Shown here one piece after another: positions 1 to 7,663 of a stretch of 64,000 bases of DNA. The notes below the pieces were generated by a model. The model was not told the origin of the DNA. It saw only the letters and a list, made by a program, of their open reading frames with translations, and made no database searches. The DNA is from Vibrio fortis (lineage in GTDB: Bacteria > Pseudomonadota > Gammaproteobacteria > Enterobacterales > Vibrionaceae), in assembly GCF_024347475.1 (NCBI RefSeq), contig NZ_AP025489.1, positions 1-64,000 of the forward strand. Direction: 5' to 3'. Each line of letters opens with the position of its first letter. The first letter of the stretch is position 1. The position numbers were made by a program, and so were the translations under genes.

Positions 1-2858
1 ACATAAAGCGTGATCAATTCAAGGTATCTGAAGTAAATCAAGAGCTTGGTATGAAGGTGACCGTTACGTATTTTGGTTTACCTAACGATAACCTCGCTGC
101 AATGATGAGAAAAGTCGAGATTAAAGATCTGACTGATACAGCGCGCAATATTGAACTGATTGATGGGCTTTCTCAAATCCTTCCTTTTGGTACGCCAAAC
201 ACCCTGTTTAAAGAGATGTCGAATCTATTAAGAAGTTGGATGGACGTTTACAACTTAGAAAATGATGTCCCATTTTTTAAGATGCGTTCGACAACATCTG
301 ACAGTGCGGAAGTCGGGACTCTGGATAAAGGGAACTTCTACTTATCTTTTGCTAATGACCAAATTATTCGCCCAATCGTTGATGGTGCACTTATCTTTGG
401 TCACGATACTTCAATGTCTACGCCTGTTTCGTTCCAAGAGCACAGTATTGAAGACCTGCAACGAAAGCCACAAATAACGGCCAATAAGATCCCGGTAGGA
501 TTCACACCTGTCTCACTAGAATTGAAAGCGAATGATACTTTTGTCTTGAGAACAATCATTGGCCACGTTAACGACGTAGAACAGCTCAACCACAAAGTGA
601 GTGAAATGGTATCTAGCCAATACTTTGATGCCAAAGAGCAAGAGTCTGCATCTGTAATTAATGAGTTGGTTCAAGAAGTAGATTGTAAGACTGCAAACCC
701 TGTTTTCGATCAGTACATCAAGCAAAATTACTTAGATAACATTTTACGAGGTGGCTACCCGCTAACCTTTGAAGGCAATAAAACTAATCATGTTTATCAT
801 GTCTTCTCCCGCAAACATGGCGATCTTGAGCGCGACTACAACTTTTTCAACGTTGCTCCTGAGTTCTTCTCTCAGGGAAACGGAAATTTCCGAGATGTTT
901 GTCAAAATCGTCGTGTGGACTCGCTATTTAACCCTCAAATCGGTGATTACAACGTAAAACTATTTGCTTCTCTGATTCAGCTTGATGGTTACAACCCGTT
1001 GGAAGTTAATGGCTCCACATTTCAGCTTAACAGCCATGTAGATATTAAATCTTTGGTTAAAGAGAACTTCGATAACAAGCACGACGTAATGGAATCTGTT
1101 CTTCGTAACAAATTCACACCGGGGACTATTATTAACCTGATGTCGAACGAAGAGATCACCTCTTCAAAAGATGATATGGAGTTGCTATCGGCTATTTTGA
1201 AGCATTCAGAGCAAAACATTGAAGCAAGCTTTGGCGAAGGTTTTTGGGTCGACCACTGGACTTACATTCTCGACCTCGTTGAGTCTTACCTTGCCGTTTA
1301 TCCGGAAACTAAGAAAGCATTTCTGTTTGATAGCTATGATTATAAGTACTACTCGTCACCTGTGACGGTGTTACCAAGAGATGAAAAAACAGTACTTACC
1401 TCGGAAGGAAAGGTAAGGCGTTATGGCTCTTTGCTGCATAACGATGAGGAGAAAGTTGAACAGCTAGCCATGGATGTTAAAGGCTCGAATTGGGCTGTTG
1501 ACTTAAATGGGGATGTCATCAAAACCAATCTCTTTACTAAGCTGTTTACTTTGGCCTTCAACAAGTTTTGTACATTGGACCCCGAAGGTATCGGTATCGA
1601 AATGGAGTCTGACAAACCTGGTTGGAACGACGCCATGAATGGTTTACCTGGTTTGTTTGGATCTGGTGTTTCGGAGACCGTAGAACTTTTACGTTTGCTG
1701 AAATTCCTAAATGGAGCACGTGAGTTTTCTGGCTCAATGCGATTGCCGCCAGAGTTTACCGACTATGTATTTGGAGTTCATTCAGTTCTTAACTCCGGCG
1801 TTAGCGGTTTCCAATATTGGGATCAGGTCTCATCTCTTCGTGAAGATTATCGTAACGCAGTAAGGTTCAATGTGGCATCAAACTCTGAACAATTGAATGT
1901 TTCCGATGTTATGGCATTGATTGGTCAAATGATCACGAAAGTAGAATTAGGCTTAGATAAGGCGAAGTCGTTAGGTGATGGCGTACTACCTACTTTCTTA
2001 CATTATGAAGTAACCGACTACGAAGATATTTTAGAGGAAGGGAAACCAAAAATTGGTCACTACAAACTTCCTCTTGTTAAAGTAAAAGCGTTTAAGTTGC
2101 ATGTATTGCCTGCGTTTTTAGAGGCGCCTGCGCGCTTTATGAAAGTAAGTGACGACCCACAGAGCAACTTGCTCGATTACAACAGCATTAAATCAACAGA
2201 GATCTACGATGCGGATCTGGGTCAGTTTAAAACGAGTGAATGCTTAGATGATATGAGCTTGGAAATTGGTCGAGCACGAGCCTTCACTAAAGGGTGGCTT
2301 GAACGTGAATCGAATTTCTTACATATGAACTATAAGTACTTGCTCGGCTTATTGAAGGCCGGCATGTACGACCAGTATTTCAGTGAAATACGCACTAATT
2401 TGGTCTGTTTTATGGATCCTGAAGTGTACGGAAGAAGCATTCTAGAGAACTCGTCATTTATTGCTCCAACATGCAATCCTGATCCGAACACACATGGGCA
2501 AGGTTTTGTAGCGAGGTTATCAGGCTCTACGGTAGAGATGCTTCATATGTGGACCATGATGATGTTTGGTGACAAACCGTTTGTCGTCGAGGATGACATG
2601 CTGGCGCTCAATTTGAAACCAGCGCTGTCAGCAGACTTTTTCGATGAACATAACCAGGTGTCTTTTACTTTCATGGGTAACACTAAAGTGACGTATGTGA
2701 ATCATTCACGTCTCAATACATACGATGACTTCTTGGTATCCGAATACGAAATCACTTATTTGAATGGCAGCTCCGCCAAGTTAACAGAGGTCAAGGGCGA
2801 ACATGCTGAAGCTATTCGAGAGGGGCGAGTAGCACAACTTATTGTGACAATGAAATAA
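1..2858 (+). CDS. GH94-like glycoside phosphorylase, 5' end outside window
   Basis: This is probably a cytoplasmic glycoside phosphorylase of the (alpha/alpha)6-barrel type, releasing a sugar 1-phosphate from an imported oligosaccharide. The frame is open to the left edge (codons run in frame from base 3), so the ATG at 51 is likely internal and the gene incomplete. Counting from that ATG, a DKPGWNDAMNGLPGLFGSG stretch begins at residue 521. Its Asp527 sits where GH94 enzymes carry the catalytic Asp of a DWNDG-type motif. The C-terminal 100 residues look like the small beta domain that closes such enzymes. The next gene is a sugar symporter, which fits uptake followed by phosphorolysis. The motif differs from cellobiose and chitobiose phosphorylases, so the substrate is unknown. 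The family call is by motif memory only. Confidence 0.6.
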   Translation, partial: IKRDQFKVSEVNQELGMKVTVTYFGLPNDNLAAMMRKVEIKDLTDTARNIELIDGLSQILPFGTPNTLFKEMSNLLRSWMDVYNLENDVPFFKMRSTTSDSAEVGTLDKGNFYLSFANDQIIRPIVDGALIFGHDTSMSTPVSFQEHSIEDLQRKPQITANKIPVGFTPVSLELKANDTFVLRTIIGHVNDVEQLNHKVSEMVSSQYFDAKEQESASVINELVQEVDCKTANPVFDQYIKQNYLDNILRGGYPLTFEGNKTNHVYHVFSRKHGDLERDYNFFNVAPEFFSQGNGNFRDVCQNRRVDSLFNPQIGDYNVKLFASLIQLDGYNPLEVNGSTFQLNSHVDIKSLVKENFDNKHDVMESVLRNKFTPGTIINLMSNEEITSSKDDMELLSAILKHSEQNIEASFGEGFWVDHWTYILDLVESYLAVYPETKKAFLFDSYDYKYYSSPVTVLPRDEKTVLTSEGKVRRYGSLLHNDEEKVEQLAMDVKGSNWAVDLNGDVIKTNLFTKLFTLAFNKFCTLDPEGIGIEMESDKPGWNDAMNGLPGLFGSGVSETVELLRLLKFLNGAREFSGSMRLPPEFTDYVFGVHSVLNSGVSGFQYWDQVSSLREDYRNAVRFNVASNSEQLNVSDVMALIGQMITKVELGLDKAKSLGDGVLPTFLHYEVTDYEDILEEGKPKIGHYKLPLVKVKAFKLHVLPAFLEAPARFMKVSDDPQSNLLDYNSIKSTEIYDADLGQFKTSECLDDMSLEIGRARAFTKGWLERESNFLHMNYKYLLGLLKAGMYDQYFSEIRTNLVCFMDPEVYGRSILENSSFIAPTCNPDPNTHGQGFVARLSGSTVEMLHMWTMMMFGDKPFVVEDDMLALNLKPALSADFFDEHNQVSFTFMGNTKVTYVNHSRLNTYDDFLVSEYEITYLNGSSAKLTEVKGEHAEAIREGRVAQLIVTMK

Positions 2859-2860
2859 CG

Positions 2861-2903
2861 AGCCAATAACGAGAAGACACTCTTGGTGTTTAGCGTATTG
2901 GCT
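2861..2903 (+). other. Intercistronic stem-loop
   Basis: An 8-base inverted repeat, AGCCAATA (2861-2868) and TATTGGCT (2896-2903), encloses a smaller ACAC/GTGT hairpin. It lies just after the phosphorylase stop and is not followed by a T tract. It could be an mRNA-stabilising or processing element between two cotranscribed genes rather than a terminator. Confidence 0.35.
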
Positions 2904-3017
2904 GAGATTGACGAGGCCAGTACGCAATCAATAAACATTAAATTGTGTTATGAATTTTAATAATAAGTTTTGTCTGTAGCTTGGGCTAAAACCTATTGAT
3001 GGATTAAAGGTATTACT

Positions 3018-4538
3018 ATGAGTGAAGCGAATCAGCCAGCAAGCCAAGTGAGTTTAAACCAGGGCTCTGAACCGAAGGTTGAAGGCACTGTACCCTTGTA
3101 CCAAAAGGTTGCGTTTGGTGTCGGGTCTCTTGCGAATCAGCTTTTTGCTGCAGCATTAGGCGTGTTTATGATCGTATTGGTGATGGGGCTAGGCATGGAC
3201 CCGCTACTTGTGGGGATCTTAGGAGCGGTTCCTCGGCTTTTTGATGCGATTACTGACCCACTGATGGGGTACATTTCCGACAACTCTAGGACACGTTGGG
3301 GACGCCGACGTCCATATATCTTTGTGGGTGCAATCATTACAGGTGTCGCATTTATGACGATGTGGCAAATCTACCCTGAAAATGGTGAGACATACAATTT
3401 CGTTTACTTCCTCGTGCTGTCTTTGCTGTTTTATCTTGGTTATACGATTTTCGCGACCCCACTTGTCGCCCTTGGTTATGAGATGAGTCCGGATTTCCAT
3501 GAGAGAACTCGCATTATGGCTGTCTCACAATGGATCGGACAGTTGGCGTGGGTCATCGCACCGTGGTTCTGGGTGATGATCTACAACCCAAATCTGTATG
3601 AATCCGCCGCGGTTGGTAGTCGTGATCTTGCCATTTGGGTTGGTCTATTATGTTTGGTATTTGGTGTTATTCCCGCAGTTTTTTGTAAAGAACGTGTGTT
3701 GGTTGACCAAGCGACTGAGCAGCTGTCTCTGTCATCATTTAAGGCTACTTTTGGTAATTTTTTCAAAGGGATTTGGCAAACTTTTAAATGTCTACCATTT
3801 GTCAAATTATGCGCAGCGACATTCTTGGTTTTTAACGGTTTCCAAACTGTGGCTCAGTTCTCTTTCTTCATTATCGTTTTTTACGTATTCAACGGCGACC
3901 AAGGTGAAGCAGGAACGTGGCCGGCTTGGTTTGGTACCATCAGCTCTTTATGTACTTGTTTGTTGGTTATCCCTGCAATTACAAAGCTATCGCAAAAGTT
4001 TGGGAAGAAAAATGCCTTTATTATCGCGACACTGATTTCGATCGTCGGTTATGCGCTACGCTGGTGGGCATTTGAACAAGCGCTAAACCCAAGTACTCAT
4101 TGGATGATGTTTGTTTCATTACCGCTGATGGCGTTTGGTATTGGCGGCCTATTTACGCTAATGATGTCTATGACGGCTGATGTCTGTGATTTAGATGAGT
4201 TGAATACGGGCGAACGTCGTGAAGGTGTCTTCGGTGCCGTTTATTGGTGGTTTGTAAAACTGGGTACAGCGATAGCAACGTTGATGTCTGGTTGGGTGTT
4301 GAGTTCAATCGGTTATAGCCGACTAGAGGAAATCAGAAACTCACTTTCTGGTGGAGAGGCTCTGTTAGATATGCCTGAAGCTGTCGAGATTATTAATTTA
4401 ATGAGACTGTCAGACATTTTCATTCCAGTGTGCACGGCATTGCTAGCGATCATCGTGATGTATCGCTACGACTTCACTGAACAAAAAGCCAACGAGGTGC
4501 GAGAGGAATTGGAGCGCCGCCGCGGCAAATTGAATTAA
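3018..4538 (+). CDS. GPH-family sugar:cation symporter (MFS)
   Basis: A 506-residue inner-membrane transporter of the glycoside-pentoside-hexuronide:cation symporter family (melibiose carrier type). After a soluble N-terminus of about 25 residues there are around twelve hydrophobic segments. The family's loop signature is clear near residues 68-98: GAVPRLFDAITDPLMGY, then a Ser-Asp pair and an RTRWGRRRPYI motif. A conserved Asp/Glu-rich segment (DVCDLDELNTGERREG) appears near residue 390. It starts 159 bases after the phosphorylase with no strong terminator between, and a perfect hairpin terminator follows it, so the two genes probably form one unit. It likely imports the oligosaccharide that the phosphorylase cleaves. 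The substrate cannot be read from sequence. Confidence 0.88.
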   Translation: MSEANQPASQVSLNQGSEPKVEGTVPLYQKVAFGVGSLANQLFAAALGVFMIVLVMGLGMDPLLVGILGAVPRLFDAITDPLMGYISDNSRTRWGRRRPYIFVGAIITGVAFMTMWQIYPENGETYNFVYFLVLSLLFYLGYTIFATPLVALGYEMSPDFHERTRIMAVSQWIGQLAWVIAPWFWVMIYNPNLYESAAVGSRDLAIWVGLLCLVFGVIPAVFCKERVLVDQATEQLSLSSFKATFGNFFKGIWQTFKCLPFVKLCAATFLVFNGFQTVAQFSFFIIVFYVFNGDQGEAGTWPAWFGTISSLCTCLLVIPAITKLSQKFGKKNAFIIATLISIVGYALRWWAFEQALNPSTHWMMFVSLPLMAFGIGGLFTLMMSMTADVCDLDELNTGERREGVFGAVYWWFVKLGTAIATLMSGWVLSSIGYSRLEEIRNSLSGGEALLDMPEAVEIINLMRLSDIFIPVCTALLAIIVMYRYDFTEQKANEVREELERRRGKLN

Positions 4539-4569
4539 AACGCTTTTTAAATTTAAACCCTGCCTTTTA

Positions 4570-4598
4570 GCCAGTAGTTATCGCTACTGGCTTTTTTG
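4570..4598 (+). terminator. Rho-independent terminator after the symporter
   Basis: A perfect 8-bp stem GCCAGTAG / CTACTGGC with a 6-base loop (TTATCG) is followed directly by six T residues. It closes the phosphorylase-symporter unit. Confidence 0.9.
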
Positions 4599-4762
4599 TT
4601 GTTTTCGAGAACAGTATTTTTAAAGTATGAACCAGTGTCTCGGTTATTCTGATTTAAGTTGTTATTTGCCCTTATATACATAGGCATGTATGGCACAATA
4701 CCGTCGTTTATAGGTGCCTGTTAGTCTATTAATATGGCGCTAAATGATTGAATTAGAGACCA

Positions 4763-5818
4763 TTGATGAAGAAAATAACGCTAGCTGCACTTCTTTGTTT
4801 TGCTGCAAGTACTCACGCTGAATGGGTCAAACCCAGCGAGAGATATATGAATGAATATAAGAAGCATGAAAGTGCGGTTTGTCCTATTAAAAAGAACAAT
4901 ATTCGCCACTTTGTTTACTTTGCGAGAGACAGAGCCGGCATTAAAAATCATCCATTGTTAAAGTCCGATAACTTTGCTGGCGCTCAGATCATGTATCCAT
5001 GGGCCGAGTTGGAGCCTGTAGAAGGAGAGTATGATTTTTCTTTAATCGAGGCGGATCTAAAATATCTTGAGGCACATAATAAGAAGCTATTTATTCAACT
5101 TCAGGACGCAACGTTCACAACAACCTTCAAAGGCGTTCCAGACTACCTACTCACTGAAAAGTATGACGGTGGTGTTGTTAAGCAGATTACCGACGACGGT
5201 GTACATGAAGGTTGGGTAGCAAAAAGATGGAACAAAGACGTCAATGAGCGCTTCGCGAAACTGATTATTGCCTTGGGTAAGGCATTTGATGGTCGTATTG
5301 AGGGTATTAACCTTCAAGAATCCGCGATCGGTGTGACAAGTGACCTATATCCAGACTTCAGTAATGAAGCTTATGTATCAGCATTGAAGTCGAATATGGA
5401 TGCACTGAGTGTCGGCTTTGAACATTCTGCTACCATCCAGTACGCGAATTTTATGCCTGGTGAGTGGTTGCCTTGGGAAGATGAAGGTTATCTCAAGTCT
5501 ATTTACGAATATGGTGAGGCAATTGGTGTTGGTCTTGGCGCCCCTGACCTTATGCCGAAGCGTAAGGGACAACTAAACCACGCACTTGCGATGATGCACG
5601 AGGGCAGTTACACGGTGCCGTTAAGCATCGCTATTCAAGACGGTAATTACATCGGCAAAACAAACAACACGGATCTGGAAAATAAACGTGAAAACTTGGT
5701 GCCAAGTTTGGTCTCGTTTGCCGAAAAGTTTTTGAAGGTCGACTACATGTTCTGGGTTAATCAAGAGCCGTACTTTGAGCAAGATGTTCTTTCTTGTTTT
5801 GATAATGTAAAGAGTTAA
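4763..5818 (+). CDS. Secreted TIM-barrel glycoside hydrolase-like protein
   Basis: A 351-residue exported protein I cannot assign to a numbered family. Residues 1-19 form a Sec signal peptide (MMKK, hydrophobic core, then STHA before Glu20), so the mature form is periplasmic or secreted. The segment around residues 77-112 (MYPWAELEPVEGEYDF, then a Lys-Lys-Leu-Phe-Ile-Gln strand) resembles the first strands of clan GH-A barrels such as GH5 and GH42. Candidate acid residues lie in INLQESAIG (mid-protein) and FWVNQEPYF near the C-terminus, spaced as an acid/base and nucleophile pair might be. It has its own leader, since a terminator precedes it. It may feed shorter sugars to the upstream symporter and phosphorylase. 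The catalytic role is inferred. Confidence 0.55.
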   Translation: MMKKITLAALLCFAASTHAEWVKPSERYMNEYKKHESAVCPIKKNNIRHFVYFARDRAGIKNHPLLKSDNFAGAQIMYPWAELEPVEGEYDFSLIEADLKYLEAHNKKLFIQLQDATFTTTFKGVPDYLLTEKYDGGVVKQITDDGVHEGWVAKRWNKDVNERFAKLIIALGKAFDGRIEGINLQESAIGVTSDLYPDFSNEAYVSALKSNMDALSVGFEHSATIQYANFMPGEWLPWEDEGYLKSIYEYGEAIGVGLGAPDLMPKRKGQLNHALAMMHEGSYTVPLSIAIQDGNYIGKTNNTDLENKRENLVPSLVSFAEKFLKVDYMFWVNQEPYFEQDVLSCFDNVKS

Positions 5819-5923
5819 TTAGCTCTGTTGTACTAATAGCAAAACATAGATATGAGAATGCCCCTGACTCTATGTTGGGTTAGGGGATAGGATAACTTTA
5901 TTGTTTGGGGTCGGAAGCTAGCG

Positions 5924-7188
5924 TCAGCTTGTTAGTAGTGAAGTGATGCTTTTAGGTATGTTATTTGCCTGAGCAAGCATGCTAGTTGTTGACGTTGTGC
6001 GTATTTTCTCTTTGAGCATGTTTGTTGTTTCTTTAGCAAAATCAGTGTCTTTTATGCGACTATTGCTTTCATTAATGTTGATCTCTTGGTTGGACAAGTT
6101 ATTGATTGCTTTATCTAACCGATTTTTGTACTCCCGATATTTCCTTGAAGCTTATTAACTTGATGAAGGATTAGGTCACACGTGTAAATCAAAGCATTGC
6201 GATCATTAATATAGTCTGTCTCATTAGGTTCATAATCTTCTATGTGTTCAAAGTCATGTTGAATCAACTCAGTCAGGCTACGGTCTAAGCCAAAAGCGAC
6301 AAATGGGTTTCCTCCCTTAAGTAAATAACTTCTAGAGCCATCTGGCTTGGTTAAATTTGCAAAGTGTTCACCTGATATTCCAAATATTTCTCCATTTGAA
6401 TACTCAGAGCCTTTTTCATAGGCATAACCTAATATGCTTTGTTCTACACCATCTTCATCTTCAAGATCTGTGATGAAAAATCTCACTTTTTCGTCAAACT
6501 GATTGTTGAGGTAGTTGACTACACCTTCAATATTTTGTCCTTCAGGGATTTCTACCCGTGTTTTTTTCTCCCCACTATTTTTAACAAAAAGAAAGTCAAT
6601 GTAGTCTCCTTTTTCGGTACGCCAACCTAAAGGGATAGGATCTCCAGTGTAAGACGAAGGGGTGGTTCGAATAATTCGCTCTTCGTTTAATGCTTCTAAG
6701 TTTGGTAACCCGAAAAGTATCGTTTCACCTGTTTTGGAGCCTATTTGAAAACGTAAGCTTGCTTTCGAACCATTGAGCAGGTTCAAACCTCCGTAATGGC
6801 CGGTTTGAGTGATTCGGTGTAGCTCGTCACTCAGTGAACGAATTTCTTTCTCAATTGCTTCAATGTCTTCTGGGGTATTTGTGCCATTTACTGATTGAAG
6901 AGCGAGGTCTCTTATTTGCTGAATACTCGATGTGTATTCTGATATCGCGCCTTCGGTAACCTGCAATATTGATACTGCATCATTTGTATTCCGCATTGAG
7001 ACATCGAGCCCACGACTTTGTGTACTAAGGCGATTGGATATTTGCAACCCAGCGGAATCATCTTTGGCTTGATTGATCTTTTGCCCAGAGCTCAACTTTT
7101 GAATGGAGGACGCTAATCCTTGTTCAGAACTTCTGAGTCTGTTTCGTGCTTCTGCTGCTACATAATTACTTTGAACGGTTAAAGCCAT
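5924..7188 (-). pseudogene. Orphan flagellin with a one-base frameshift near the 3' end
   Basis: Reads from ATG at 7188 as a flagellin. Residues 1-140 are a clear N-terminal D0/D1 domain (MALTVQSNYVAAEARNRLRS, KLSSGQKINQAKDDSAGLQI, and TQSRGLDVSMRNTNDAVSILQ). The first frame stops at 6115 after 357 residues, without the C-terminal D0 helix that filament assembly needs. In the next frame, from about 6123, a textbook flagellin C-terminus continues (NRLDKAINNLSNQ, SRIKDTDFAKETTNMLK, SMLAQANNIPKSITSLLTS) to TGA at 5924-5926. The span is 1265 bases, one short of 422 codons, so exactly one base is missing. The site is a run of five A on the coding strand (6123-6127). No other flagellar gene is nearby. 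It is most likely a recent pseudogene, or a phase-variable or sequencing frameshift. Confidence 0.85.
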
Positions 7189-7312
7189 GGCATTTATAGA
7201 TTATTGGTTATTTTATTTCTCAATATGCAACATGAGTGCTATGCTTTCAGTTGCTTATTTGGGTGAGTTTAAGTGTTTAAATTCAATTCATTTGTATTAT
7301 TTTGTTGATTTT

Positions 7313-7328
7313 CGGCAAAGTTTTGCCG
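7313..7328. promoter_or_regulatory. Palindromic operator candidate
   Basis: CGGCAAA-GT-TTTGCCG is a perfect inverted repeat with 7-base arms and a 2-base centre, about 125 bases upstream of the flagellin start. Its shape is typical of a dimeric repressor site, but no local regulator is linked to it. Confidence 0.35.
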
Positions 7329-7370
7329 GCAATATGAAAAGAGCTTTACAGCGCTAAGGTTAGGTTAGTT

Positions 7371-7422
7371 ACTTAAGGTAGGCGTTAAGCATCCACATGA
7401 GCTTACTGTGTGGTGGATATAG
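7371..7422 (-). pseudogene. dps 3'-end remnant
   Basis: On the minus strand the last codons read KLMWMLNAYLK and stop. This matches the C-terminus KLMWMLNAYLQ of the intact dps at 10562-11032. At DNA level, AAGGTA then CGTTAAGCATCCACAT (7375-7398) matches 10568-10591 with one mismatch, and GGATATAG matches GGATGTAG further on after a one-base indel. Upstream of these roughly 17 codons the similarity is lost. It is a scrap of a second dps copy, or the scar of a recombination event between dps-flanking DNA. Confidence 0.7.
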
Positions 7423-7663
7423 CTGCCTTTTAAAGCTTTTATACTTCCTTACAAGCTGCAAGCATGCATGTCGTTTTATTTTATTGATAACTCAATAACT
7501 TATCGTAGGTTAAGTTATTTGCGAAATGTCAATTTATTGATCGTCATTATATTAAATTTGAATTATATTGTGTAGTTTCATATACCATTGTTGCTTATTA
7601 AGTTTGGGTATAACAAACAATCGTATTGAATAACTCTTTTAATGTAATCATGGACAAGATCAA

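Larger units (their letters stand above)
7189..7663. other. Intergenic region between flagellin and lipoprotein genes
   Basis: 475 bases separate two divergent genes. I see a palindrome at 7313-7328 and a dps 3' scrap at 7371-7422, both listed separately, and AT-rich DNA from 7480 to 7660 that probably carries the lipoprotein promoter. I could not identify a convincing sigma-28 or sigma-54 flagellar promoter upstream of the flagellin. Confidence 0.6.

Noticed and set aside
5843..5890. Overlapping AACATAGA/TCTATGTT and CCCCT/AGGGG hairpins after the secreted hydrolase gene
   Set aside because: The two stems exclude each other, the loop is long and no T tract follows, so I do not call a terminator.
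6110..6135. Programmed -1 frameshift in the flagellin gene
   Set aside because: The zero-frame context ACA-AAA-ATC does not form an X-XXY-YYZ slippery heptamer, and no downstream pseudoknot is apparent.
7189..7312. Sigma-28 or sigma-54 promoter for the flagellin
   Set aside because: I found no adequate TAAA-N15-GCCGATAA or GG-N10-GC element, so no promoter is claimed.
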